Part shown: positions 40,610-51,720 of the stretch, in pieces | Numbering within the stretch: the stretch's first letter is position 1 | Layout of the letters: every line of letters begins with the position of its first letter | Source of the DNA: Prorocentrum cordatum | Taxonomy: Eukaryota > Sar > Dinophyceae > Prorocentrales > Prorocentraceae | Assembly: GCA_963575745.1 (NCBI GenBank) | Contig: CAUYUJ010014204.1 | Span: forward strand, 219,959 to 283,958 | Length of the DNA stretch: 64,000 nucleotides | Direction of reading: 5' to 3' | Translations under genes and position numbers: made by a program | The notes under the pieces: model-generated | The model's database searches: none | The model's input: the letters and a program-made list of their open reading frames with translations, nothing else | Told to the model about the DNA's origin: nothing

Positions 40610-41125
40610 CAATTTGCTCTGAAGATTCGCAGCCCCAGTCCATGTTCATTACTCGCGTTCATTGATTTCACGCCGAGGCAAGCGGCCCTGAAACGGCAGC
40701 AGCAAACATGCAGCAGGCAGACAAAAGCGACAGCGGCAAAGAATGCACCGCGTGAGGCGTTATGATTTGTTTCTCACCTAAACGATACAGTGTCCATCCG
40801 CAGTCCACAAGCGAGAACCTCCTCCTCATTATCATCAACCTAAACCTCATCATACGTCATCGTCTTCGCAATCCACATCATCATCACCATCAACAACATC
40901 AGCATCATCACCCCGCCTCCGTCCCTGATCCGCATCGTCGTCGTCGTCATCATCATTATTCCTCCTCCTCCTCCTCCTCCTCCTCCTCCTCCTCATTGTC
41001 ACCTCCTCCTCTCCTCCTCCTCCTCCTCCGCCTCCTCCTCCTCCCCTTCCTCCGCCGCCTCCTCCTCCCCCGCCCTTTCCTACCTCAGCCTCCTCCTCCT
41101 CCTCGCCCTCGCTCTTCCATGTCGT
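40610..41125. repeat. CAT- and TCC-rich tracts
   Basis: 40830-40965 is rich in ATCATC/CATCGT; 40965-41110 is (TCC)n with interruptions. 40610-40830 has no gene. Confidence 0.75.
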
Positions 41126-41204
41126 CAATCGCCGACGTCGTTTATAATATTAATTGGTCTGCCGCGATACGAATACAGTGGGACCCACATGGAAGGCCAC
41201 GGGA

Positions 41205-41735
41205 GCCCCTGGGGGAACCGAGGAGCCTCAAGATACACACGATTCAAGATACAAACAACTCAAGGTACACATGGCTCAAGATCCACACGACTCAACATAC
41301 AGATGTTTCAAGGTACGAACGACTCAAGATACATACGACTCCGAATGCACTCGCCCAAGGTACAGGCGATCCAAGATACATGCGACGATGCCGACGCCAG
41401 CGTTGCCGACAGCGCCAGCGCAATACACATACGACTGAAGATACACGTGGCTCAAGATACGTATTGTTCAAATACAAGCGGTTCACGATACAGACGACCG
41501 TGCAAGGTATATACGAGTCAAGATACAGACGACGCCGACGACGCCGACGACGCAATATACATACGATTCAAGATTACACATGTTTCAATATACAAAAGAA
41601 CCAAGCTGAAGACGATTATACACAGACATGCAAGACACATACGATTCGAGATACAGACGGTTCGAAGTACTGAAATTCAAGATACAATCAAATCAATGTA
41701 CAGACACAGAGTGTTCAAGGCATATACGACTCAAT
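41205..41735 (+). repeat. About 17-18-bp CAAGATACACACGACT minisatellite
   Basis: Some 28 diverged units of the type TCAAGATACAYACGACTC run, with short GACGCCGACGAC inserts at 41390-41410 and 41530-41555. The period allows open frames encoding TQDTxDSRY-like repeats, which I do not call as protein. Confidence 0.8.
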
Positions 41736-41744
41736 ATATGAACT

Positions 41745-41955
41745 CTACACCGACGCCGACGCCGTCGACGACGATGACGACGACGACGACCACGTCGACG
41801 ACGACGCCGACGGCGACGGCGACGCAGACGCCGACGGCGATGCCGACGACGACGACGATAACGCGAACTCTAATTCGACGACGACGACAACGCCGACGCC
41901 GACACAGACGCCAACGCCGACGACGACGGCGACGAGAACGACGACGAAACCGAAT
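41745..41955 (+). repeat. GACGCCGACG-rich tract
   Basis: (GACGCC)n and (GACGAC)n mixed over about 210 bp. Confidence 0.8.
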
Positions 41956-42149
41956 CGAACCACATCAACTCTACGACTCTACCTCTGAGCCAACCCGTGA
42001 CCCGAACACCCCAAATTGTCGCACAAAATAAATAAGCATCCACAAATAGGAATTCCTGTTCGCAGTGCCGGTCGCCACAATGGCGCCGAAACTGAAGAGA
42101 CACGGATCAACCACATAGGGTCGTCGCGTGCTCCGAACAATAATGCCCT

Positions 42150-42950
42150 AATGTGTGATCATGTGTGCCTCGACCACCTCAGGTGAGGGCATATCCGATC
42201 CCAGAGTCGCGAGGATGTTTCAAGCGAAACGTACTGGGTCCCATCAGGTGGGTGCATTCATGAACCCAGCAGGGCATCTATAAACCCAGCAGTGTAACAT
42301 TCTCCGCATCATCATCGTCATCATCGTCATCATCATCATCATCATCATCATCATCACCAGCATCATCATCATCATCGCCATCATCATGTTCGCTCTTCAT
42401 CCTCGTCATCTTCCTCAGTGTCATCATCACAATCATCGTCGCTATCATCATAAGCATCCCTCCTCGTCCTCGTCATCGTCACTACCCTCATCATCATCAT
42501 TATCATAACCATCATCATCAACCCTCGCCCTCTTCCAATAAACATCCACAAATACGTGATCATGTGTGCCTCGACCACCTCAGGTGAGGGGGGCATATCC
42601 GATCCCAGAGTCGCGAGGATGTTTCAAGCGAAACATGCTGGGTCCCATCAGGTGGGTGCATCCATGAACCCAACAGGACATCTACAAACCCACCAGTGTG
42701 ACATTATCCTCATCATTATCTCCATCATCATCATCATCATCGCCATCATCATGTTCGCTCTTTATCCTCGTCATCTTCCTCAGTGTCACCATCATCAACA
42801 TCGTCGTCGTCATCATCATAATCATTCCTTCTCGTCCTCGTCATCGTCACTACCCTCATCATCATCATTATCATCACCATCATCATCATCATAATCGTCA
42901 TCATCACCATCACCATCAGCCCTCGTCCTCCTCCTCATTAGCCCTCGTCC
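42150..42950 (+). repeat. About 400-bp tandem duplication with CAT cores
   Basis: GTGATCATGTGTGCCTCGAC begins at 42155 and 42556 (401 bp apart). Each copy continues with CCACCTCAGGTGAGGG, GATCCCAGAGTCGCGAGGAT and a CATCAT/CGTCAT tract. Confidence 0.85.
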
Positions 42951-43049
42951 TCATCCTCGTCTTCCTCCTCTGCGCTTCCAACTTCAGGGCGGAGGTGGTG
43001 GAGGGAGGAGAAGTAGTGGGGAGGAGGGGGCCCGCAGAATGAAATCAAT

Positions 43050-43795
43050 AAGGAACCTCCACAATAAAAAAACAAGAACACCTTAAACACAAAAACAATA
43101 GGAAAGCCACACTCAAAAACAACCAGAAATCCATACAATCAAAAACAATAAGAAAGCGTCTTGGGTCCACGAACTCTGTGAGGGTTCCCCCCCCCAAAAA
43201 AAAATCAGTAAAACCTGTGAGGGTCCCAGAAAAACAAAACATCAATAGAGTTTTCGCGACTTCAGGCTGCCTGAGCGGATCTGGCCTGGAGGGGCCTGGA
43301 GGAAGTCCGACGTCACGAAAACCATTGAGTTTTAATTTTTTAGGTGCCCTCACAGGTTTTAGTGATTGCGTTCTTTATTTTTTATGTTTTTGGAACCCTC
43401 ACAGGATTCGTGAACCCAAGACGTTTTCTTTTTTGTTTTCAATTGTCTGGATCTCTTTTTACTTTTCCTTATATGGTGTTTGATTGTATGGATGTCGTAT
43501 TGCGTTTGATGGTATCGATTTCTTATTGTTTTCCAGCGTAAGGTTTTCTTATTGGTTTTCATGTTGAGGTTTTGTTATTGCTTCCCAGTGTAATGCTTCC
43601 TTACTGTTTTCCAGTGCAAGGTTTTTTGTTTCTGATTGTTTTCCAGTGTCAGGTTTTCTGTTTGTGTTCCATTGTAGAGTCTTCTTATTGTTTTTGATTG
43701 TATGGACCTTTTGTTGCTTTTTCTCGATTGGTATTTCTTATGGTCTTTGATTGCATTGATGTCTTACTGTTTTGATTGCGTGGAGGAGTAGGGAG
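43050..43795. repeat. Long inverted repeat with TTATTGTTTTCCAG minisatellite
   Basis: 43134-43190 (CAATCAAAAACAATAAGAAA, then GTCTTGGGTCCACGAA) is the imperfect reverse complement of 43390-43447. An inner pair, ACCTGTGAGGG at 43213-43223 and CCCTCACAGGT at 43346-43356, continues the fold. 43505-43770 extends one side as units of TTATTGTTTTCCAGTGTAAG. AT-rich and without a gene. Confidence 0.7.
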
Positions 43796-43861
43796 ATAGG
43801 GAGGAGGAGGGGGAAGAGGACGAGAATGAACATGAGGAGGAACAGGATGATGATGCTAGTG

Positions 43862-43864
43862 ACT

Positions 43865-43930
<66 letters not shown>

Positions 43931-43931
43931 T
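43862..43931 (+). repeat. GAT trinucleotide tract
   Basis: About 23 uninterrupted GAT units. Confidence 0.95.
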
Positions 43932-44269
43932 GAGGATGATGAGAAACACCCAACGCCACATACTCTTAAATCTCACCCTTACGGGGGGGGTCGAACCCCC
44001 CCCCTCCATCCAGGGGGGGGGGTCCGGTTCCACCTCCCCCCCTCCAAGCGACTAGAACGCGCTCATTCTAAGGACCACATCCCAAAAACAATTTCGAGCA
44101 CCAAGACGGCCCAAGAGGTGTCCAATAAGGCCAAAAAGGCCTGCAGAGTTCCTCGAGCCGCGCTCAGCCGTGAGGCAGGGATGGCCAAAAAGAAATGCGA
44201 AACGTCAACACCATCGTTGATGACTGGTCCTGCCGCATAGAATAGCCCCCACAGGTCATCTCGGGGGGG

Positions 44270-44420
44270 ACGAAAGGGTAGAATAGCAAAGGGTAGGGGA
44301 TAGAGAATCCGCTCACTAACAGGTTTTCCTGGCGCCTCCTGGCGCCCACATCGAGGAATGGACCCGGCGGCGGGACAGAAGCCAGCTGCATGCAGCAGAC
44401 TTCGTGACCTTGCCCTTTCC
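44270..44420 (+). repeat. CAGCTGCATGCAGCA dispersed repeat, copy 2
   Basis: GAATCCGCTCACTAACAGG, TCGAGGAATGG, CGGCGGG and CCAGCTGCATGCAGCAGACT match the order at 33710-33860. Confidence 0.65.
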
Positions 44421-44655
44421 TACGGGGCCAACACATGTGCACCATCACCACCACCACCTCGCTAACGCCGTTCCCCTCCCAGTCTCCCAGGAAGGAGGAG
44501 GGAAGGAGGAGGGGAGGAGGAGGGATGGGGAATGGAGGTGGTGGTGGTGTGTATATTCTTGGGGCCCGCATCTCCTTATCCTGCCCTCTCTGTCCGGCCT
44601 GGTCATCAGCCCAGGCTGGCCCCAGCTGGCGACCAGAGCCTGGGCGGCCTGGACT

Positions 44656-45075
44656 GAAGGGGCCCTGGGACACCCAAATAAATACACGCAAATAACAGGA
44701 TTCCCCATATTTTCAGGGTCTCTGTCTTCCCCCCCACTTCCCATATTTTCCTACATTTTCCTGGGGATCGACGATTACTTGTGTCTGTGTGTCTCTTTCC
44801 CTCCTGATGGACACTCCGACCCCGAGGCGCGAAGCGCGCTGGGGGCGCTGATGCCCGCCGATGCCCCGGACTTCCCTGGGGGCCTGCCAGAAGCCTCTAC
44901 CTACAGTCGGCGGTGGACAAATCTCCCTTTAGTAAACCTCCATTTAGTGAAAACGGCCGAAGGCCGAAACCGACGGGCCTAGACCCGCAAAAATGACGGC
45001 CGCGACGCCCTCTCGCGAACCGAAAACGGCCAATTCGCTAATCGACGTGTCAGCGTAGGAGGTCTGTCCACCCCC
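44656..45075 (+). repeat. AAATAAATACAC element copy 4 and downstream dispersed repeat
   Basis: 44656-44806 matches the 155-bp element. 44935-45075 (TTAGTGAAAACGGCCG, CTAATCGACGTGTCAG, GTCCACCCCCGAC) matches 16755-16930. Confidence 0.65.
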
Positions 45076-45281
45076 GACTCTACCTACAGTGGAGGCCAAT
45101 CCACAGGAAACCCTTCCCAGGAAACCCAACCCTGAGACCCCAGGGGGCCCTTCGTGTTCTGCTGCGGGAGCGTCGCGCTCCCCATCGCAGAACCTTCGAA
45201 ACCCAAGAAACCCAGGGCACCCTGGAGGCAAGCAGGGTGTTTCTTGGCCCGGGTCTCCACTCTGCCTACAGCAAACCCGTA

Positions 45282-45370
45282 AAATTCGCCGGCTTCACGG
45301 ACCAGAGGCGTGCCAAGATCTCCGGCAACTGCTTCAGTCTTTCTACTTCGCCCGCGCGGCCCGCGCGCAT
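45282..45370 (+). repeat. Dispersed repeat copy (pair of 22800-22890)
   Basis: AAAATTCGCCGGCTTCACGG, then GCCAAGATCTCCGG and TTCGCCCGCGCGG, parallels the earlier copy. Confidence 0.55.
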
Positions 45371-45496
45371 ATTGCGCGTGGGGCGGCGAAAGGGTGTGCA
45401 AGTGTGTCTTGATTGTGCGATTGATGATCGCCTGTGTTCCCAAACGATGACTTCTCGACCCCAAGACAGATCTGGAATGGGTTCCGCGTTCTCCCA

Positions 45497-45720
45497 AAAT
45501 GTGAATTCACATTTTCCTTTTTCCAAAATGTGAATTGTCATTTTCCTTTTTCCCAAAATGTGAATTCACATTCTGGCCCCTTCAGGAAGAATCCTACACA
45601 AAAATCCAAAATGTGAATTCACATTTTCCTTTTCGTCCAAAATGTGAATTCACATGTTCCATTTCCCCAAATGTGAATTCACATTTTGCTTTTCCCCACA
45701 ATGTGAATTCAAATTTTGCC
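45497..45720. repeat. Array of EcoRI-centred palindromes
   Basis: The palindrome AAAATGTGAATTCACATTTT or close variants occur about eight times between 45497 and 45720, separated by short CCTTTTTCC-type spacers. Variants include GAATTGTCATTTT and GAATTCAAATTTT. No gene. Confidence 0.85.
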
Positions 45721-46129
45721 CTGGCCTTCAAGATCCCCAAAGCTGAGGCGCAGTGTTCCGCATGTCAGATTGGCTGGGCAGATTTCGACACTCACCTGAC
45801 CGCTTTCGTTTGTTCCAACCTTTTCTTTTTGCGCCCTCAGCGCACGTTGCCTTCGTCGCCATTCCCGAGCCCCCCGCCCCCTTGCTTCCTTTCCCCTCAA
45901 GTCTCGCGCATGGGTGCAGGCGGGGGGCTTCAATTGGTTCCCCCGCCGAACACAGCAATTGAGGATGTATCGCCCATTCATGGCCCATAAAGACATCATT
46001 GCCGGGGCCCTGCGCCCGACCCCCACTCTCACCCTCCAAGCGGGGCCGTCCCCTGGGGGTCCCCAGACGCAAAGTACCCCGGCCAGGTCTGGGCCAGCGA
46101 TGGTTTTCCTCCTGGGCGCGGCTTTCAGG

Positions 46130-46860
46130 CGCCCCAGAGCGATCCAAGAGAGAGGGCCACAAGAGGCGCCCAAGACGGTCCAAAATGGCCCCGAGTCGTC
46201 GAACGATCGGTCCGCGACACCCACGATGGCTTCCAGACGGCCCACGACACGTACATACAAGATCCCCGAAGAGACCACGAAGAGGCCTCCCAAGAGAGCC
46301 TCAAGAGGGCCCCGAGAGGCCCAAATCGTCAATTTCAAACTGGTGTTTGGAAGATCTTGGCCTTCTCGCCTGTACGCCTTTCCAACGCTCCAAGACGGCC
46401 CAAGAGGCCCCCAAGACCGCCCCAAGACGGCCCAAGAAGCCTCCAAGACAGATGGACACAAGAAAGCCGAAGAGGCGCCGAAGAAAGCCCCAAAACGGCC
46501 CCAAGAGGAGCCCAAGACGGGGATCAGGAACCAGCAAGTCCCCAAGAGGCCCCAGGAGACCCCAACAGGCCCCCAAGAGGCCCCAATGGGCCCCCAAGAG
46601 GCACCCCAAGAAGCCCCAAGAGGCCCCAAAACACGGCACCCAAGAGGCCTCAAAACTGCCTCCCAGAGGCCCCCGAGAGGCCAACCACGAAAGTCCAACC
46701 AACATCTATGAGGCCTCTGACCCACCACCCAGGCACGGCGAAAAGTTCCCACCGCCTCCGAAAAATGGCCGCCCAAGGGCACCGCATTGACAACAACACC
46801 CCGACAAACGACAGCGGCGAGGCAATAAGGACCGGCGGAATGAGCGAAGCGATTAAATGA
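46130..46860. repeat. CCCAAGAGG minisatellite, long array
   Basis: GGCCCAAGAGGCCCCCAAGA-type units run to about 46690; the block ends with GGCGGAATGAGCGAAGCGAT at about 46835-46855. It belongs to the family at 10785-11075 and 23036-23180. Open frames on both strands are compositional. Confidence 0.75.
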
Positions 46861-47096
46861 AAAACCGCACGACAAGAATGCAAGGGCATTGGGAGGGGGG
46901 CGAGGCCAGCGAAAGCGGCCGCCAAGGATGGGCCGAAGGGGAAGGATGCATGGGCAACCTCGGACGGTTTTGCACCCTCACTACTTATGAGGGTTGACTG
47001 CATGGAGGCTGTCTGTGCACAACCCCCAACCCTGCCTGATCTCTACGAACAAGCCCTCCGTGCGGCCAGCGAGAGCGGAAGGGCGCGGCTTACACA

Positions 47097-47440
47097 GAGG
47101 CCTCCGGAATGGGGTCGGAGTAGATCGGGTCGGAGCATCGCCCCGCGCCGCCGATGCATCGGCGACGCCACGGTGGAGAAAACCTGGCTCCACATCGAGC
47201 CGCATCGCCGATGCAGCGACGATACGGCGCGATCCTCCCACCCCGTCTCCTCGCACCCCATCCAGGAGGCCTGGGTTGAAGAGGCCCAAGGACACACAAA
47301 TTAATACACACAAATAATAAGATTCCCCATATTTCCCACAATTTTCTTGGGTCCTGCCTTCCCCCCCACTTCCCATATTTTCCCATATTTTCTGGGGATC
47401 GACGATTAGTTGTGTCTGTGTGTGTTTTTTCTCCCTCCCG
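47097..47440. repeat. GCATCGGCGATGC foldback copy 3 abutting AAATAAATACAC element copy 5
   Basis: 47097-47272 has inverted ends (AGGCCTCCGGAATGGGGT and ACCCCATCCAGGAGGCCT) and internal GCATCG/CGATGC palindromes. 47274-47440 is the fifth 155-bp element copy, directly adjoining. Confidence 0.75.
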
Positions 47441-47650
47441 ATGGGTCACGGGAGCTGCCGCGCTGGATCATGAGATGTTGCAGCTCCCCTCGCCGCGCCG
47501 AGGGCCGCCAGAGGCCATCGGCGCGCCCCCCCCCCGCCCAGGCCTGGGCACGCTCCGCCCCCGGCGCCCCTGCGGGCAAGGCCCGCCGAGACCAGGATCT
47601 CGAGCCGCGTCCGGCCGTGGCGACGAGGGCCTGAAGAGATTCCCGCGGAG

Positions 47651-47796
47651 TGATGGGCCTGTTTTCCACCACCACCACCACCAGAAGTTGGAGGGGGAGG
47701 GAGTCCTCCTCCTCCGCCTCCTCCTCCTCCTCCCCCTCCTCCTCATCCTTCCCTCATCCAACTTATGGTGATGGTTGTGGAAAACAGGCCCATCAC
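47651..47796. mobile_element. GATGGGCCTG foldback element with TCC core
   Basis: TGATGGGCCTGTTTTCCACC at the left end is matched by GTGGAAAACAGGCCCATCA at the right. The interior is GGAGTCCTCCTCCTCCG and further TCC, the opposite strand orientation to the 23847 copy. Flanks GCGGA and ACGGA could be a degenerate target duplication. Confidence 0.8.
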
Positions 47797-47814
47797 ACGG
47801 AAACCTGAGAGAAC

Positions 47815-48475
47815 CCTGCGATTATGCTGCTCCCGTCCTACTTAAGAACCGCATCCCAGAAACAGGTTCGAGCACCCAGAAAAAAAAAACACCTCATTAC
47901 TTTCTTGGTGCTTGCAATGCTTCTTGGTGATCAAGGCTAAAGTATGCAGGTTGGAACATCATGGCCATGAGATCGAACGCAGACGCAGCGAAACAGAAAT
48001 ACAACATCGCAAACGCCCCAAACCCCATTTTCCTGCGCCACTCCTCGAGCAGGCTCGATCCGTGATGGTCCCAAGGCCCGAATGCCAGGCAAAAGCGCCC
48101 AGCTCGAAAAAATGGAGACGCCAGGATCTAAATGATCGACTTGGCGGCGAACAAGGGGGGAAGTGGAAAGGAGAAGGCCTTCTCAGACGGCGGCAAGGTT
48201 TCTCAGAAGCCCCCTCAGCCTTCTGAAAAGTTTCCAGCGTCTTCGGGGAAGGCATCGGAAACTTCCCAAACAGGCCTTTCTGTGTCTCGCGCCTTCGCGA
48301 GACCGTAAGAGGCCCTCGCGCCTTCTGCGCAAGGCTTGGGACAGCTCTGAGAAGGCCGAGGGACTTCCAATCCTTCTGAGAGGGCCCGCCCTTTCTTACT
48401 TCCCAACTGGGATCGCCGGGGCGGAGGCGGAGGCGGATGAGGAGGAGGAGGAGGAGGAGGAGGAGGAGGACTGAG
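47815..48475. repeat. Dispersed repeat, CTTCTGAGAAGGC hairpins and a short GGA run
   Basis: 47815-47945 matches 32560-32735. 48155-48420 has repeated GAAGGCCTTCTCAGA and CCTTCTGAGAGGG words able to pair. 48435-48472 is (GGA)n. No gene. Confidence 0.6.
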
Positions 48476-48488
48476 CAGGGACCGACCG

Positions 48489-48692
48489 TCCCGGCATTCC
48501 TATAGTCCAACCACGAAATGTTCTTAGAACCCAGGAATGTTCTAAGAACAAAATCAATGTTCTTAGATGATTAACCCGATGTGTTAAACCAAGACAATAT
48601 CAGCCAGAAATGTTCTAAGAACATTTCGTGGGAACCACGAACCACGAAAGGTTCTTAGAGCATTCTTTGGTGGGGCTATAGGCGAGCCGGGA
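48489..48692. repeat. Nested foldback element
   Basis: The outer arms TCCCGGC, CCTATAG and ACCA (48489-48513) pair with TGGT, CTATAGG and GCCGGGA (48669-48692). Inside, CCACGAAATGTTCTTAGAAC (48511-48530) is a perfect inverted repeat of 48612-48631, and GTTCTTAGA/TCTAAGAAC recur in the middle. Confidence 0.75.
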
Positions 48693-48712
48693 CGCTTCGC
48701 CCCTGGTTGAGA

Positions 48713-49130
48713 GGAGGAGGAGGAGGAGGAGGAGGAGGAGGACGAGGAGGAGGAGGAGGAGGAAGAGGAGGTGGAGAGGAGGAGGCGGCGGGAGGAGGAG
48801 GAGGCGGAGGAGGAGAAAAAAGAGGAGAAAAACAAACAATGAGAAAAACATAGTAAAAGGATGAGGAAGAGGAGGAGAAGGAGGAGGAGCAGGCGGAGGC
48901 CCGCCGAGGGCCCGCCGAGGGAGCCCGCCGCGGGCCCGCCGAGAGAGCCCGCCGAGAGACCCCGCCGCAGGGGCCCGCCGAGAGAGCCCGCCGGCGGCCG
49001 GCCGCGGGCGCCTCGGCGGGCGGCGGGGCCGCCGCGCCCGGCGCCAGCCGTGCGACGGCTGCGGCCAGCAAGGCGAGCCGCGGCCCGCGCGCGGCGGCTC
49101 GTCGCGCGGGCGGCGCGCGGGGGCGCGCCG
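48713..49130. repeat. GGA tract and GC-rich GCCCGCCGAG repeats
   Basis: 48713-48900 is GGA-dominated. 48900-49015 repeats GAGCCCGCCGAGAGA-type units; 49015-49140 is very GC-rich. Frames here are compositional. Confidence 0.75.
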
Positions 49131-49264
49131 GCTGCGCCATGGGCCCCGCGCGGCGCGGGCCCTGGGGGGGCCTCCGGCCCGGAGGGCCCTCGCGCGTCCC
49201 TTCCTGGGAGGAGGTGGCGAGGATGAGCCGAGATACAGTCGGGCCTGTGCCAGTAGAGCATCCT

Positions 49265-49365
49265 CCAAGAGCAGGGGATGGTTCCCCAGGGTGTACGAGA
49301 ACATCCAACAAGCACGGAGAACACCAGGGCACCCTCCCCGAACCGACCTCGATCTTATACCTCGG
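49265..49365 (+). repeat. Dispersed repeat (pair of 24360-24460)
   Basis: ACAAGCACGGAGAACACC, then ACCCTCCCCGAACCGACCTC and GATCTTAT parallels the 24-kb copy. Confidence 0.6.
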
Positions 49366-49562
49366 CCCGACTGCAAGACAAGAGCACCAGTGACGCCAGG
49401 CTGTTCCTCAGTCTCAAAGCCAAGGCATCGATGAAGCACGCAGCGTGTGCCAACTCGAGACGAAGGCAGGCGCACCACACGGGGACACGAAGGTGGGGGG
49501 GAGGAGGAGGTAAGGTAAGATCAAGCTAGCCAGCTCGAGCGAATCAAGCATGGCATGCCCAT

Positions 49563-49813
49563 TCCCACCCGCCCTCCCACAACATAAGAAACAGTGATGG
49601 CACAACTGGGGGATGCGCGGGCATTTCAGTGCGAGTGGAGGACACCCCAGGACACCGCATTGACGTCCGCGCGGGATGTGCGCCGCGTCCCATTCCCGCC
49701 ACGCATTTCGCATCGTCGACGACAAGACTGGCCATGTTGGAAGGAACAACAGACACGTTCCGCCCTCCCACAACATAAGAAACAATGCTGGCGCAACTGG
49801 GTGCTGGCGCGAA
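49563..49813. repeat. Partial copies of the repeat that continues after the GTA tract
   Basis: CCCTCCCACAACATAAGAAA occurs at about 49572 and 49766. 49668-49750 (GTCCGCGCGGGATGTGCGCC, then GCATCGTCGACGACAAG) matches the tandem units at 50801-51265. Confidence 0.7.
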
Positions 49814-50745
<932 letters not shown>

Positions 50746-50800
50746 AGTATTTGTTGTAGTAGTTGTAGCATTGGTACTAGTAGTGGTAGTGGTCGTGGTA

Positions 50801-51265
50801 CTCTGTATTGTTTTTTACAGTCAGGATGGGAGGGCCCGCAGCCCGCATGGACGTCCGCGCGCGATGCGCGCCGCGTCCCATTCCTGCCACATATTTCGTA
50901 CCGTCGGCGACAAGGCAGGCCATGCTGAGAGGAAAAAACGGAGACGTTGTATTGATTTTTTACAGTCTGGATGGGCGGGCCCGGATTGACGGCCGCGCGC
51001 GATGTGCGCCGCGTCCCACTGCTGCCACATACTCCGCACCGTCGGCGACAATGCAGGCCATTTTGAGGGGAAAAAGCGAAGACTTTGTATTGATTGTTTG
51101 CAGTCAGGATGGGCGGGCCCAGATTGACAGCCGCGCGCGACGCGCGACGCGCCCCATTCCTGCCACGTTTTTCGCATCGTCGACGACAAGAAAGACGATG
51201 TTGAAAAGAAAAACGGCCACTTTGTATGATTTTTTTGAAGTCCGGATGGGAGGTCCCGGATTGGG
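50801..51265 (+). repeat. 138-bp tandem repeat, about 3.4 copies
   Basis: TTGTATTGATTTTTTACAGT-like starts lie at about 50803, 50946, 51084 and 51221. Each unit continues GGATGGGCGGGCCC, CCGCGCGCGATG and GCGTCCCATTCCTGCCAC. The interval is 137-143 bp. Confidence 0.85.
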
Positions 51266-51269
51266 TCGC

Positions 51270-51720
51270 TATCGGCCGGAATACGAGGTAGGTGGGGATT
51301 TATACTAATAAAGGACAAGGGTCAGGTAAAGCTCCATTGAGGCCGCGGTTCCGACGGTCTGGGGAGAAGATCGGGGCAACCCCTTCCATGCGAGACTTCG
51401 GCGCTCCTCAACAGGAGGGCCCCAGCGACGACGCCTCTCGGTGAACGTCGGCGCGCGGTCGTTCTCTCTCCGAGCCTGCTGCTGCCCAGACGCTCTAATT
51501 CGGGTTGATCAACGCCTGCCCCTCGAGCTCGAGGTAGCCAGCGGGCCCGGGACCAATGAAAACAATAGCTTCACCAGTGCACTGCAACATGGTGGATCGC
51601 CGTGGCCACAAGGACCGGGCTGCCGACCGCAATGCGAAACAGTTTGGCGAAGAGCTAGGAAGGGAGACTGCCCGCCACAAAGTTGCCAAACAATTTGCGG
51701 AGGATGACCTGCTGAGGCCC
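51270..51720. other. Unassigned sequence at the 3' side of the LINE
   Basis: No clear poly(A) or coding motif. It may include the 3' untranslated end of the minus-strand LINE. Confidence 0.35.

Noticed and set aside
45282-45370. Possible exon in a repeat pair
   Set aside because: The matching copy at 22800 has changes that break every frame, so it is treated as a dispersed repeat.
46130-46790. P/K/R-rich frames
   Set aside because: Translations of the CCCAAGAGG minisatellite.
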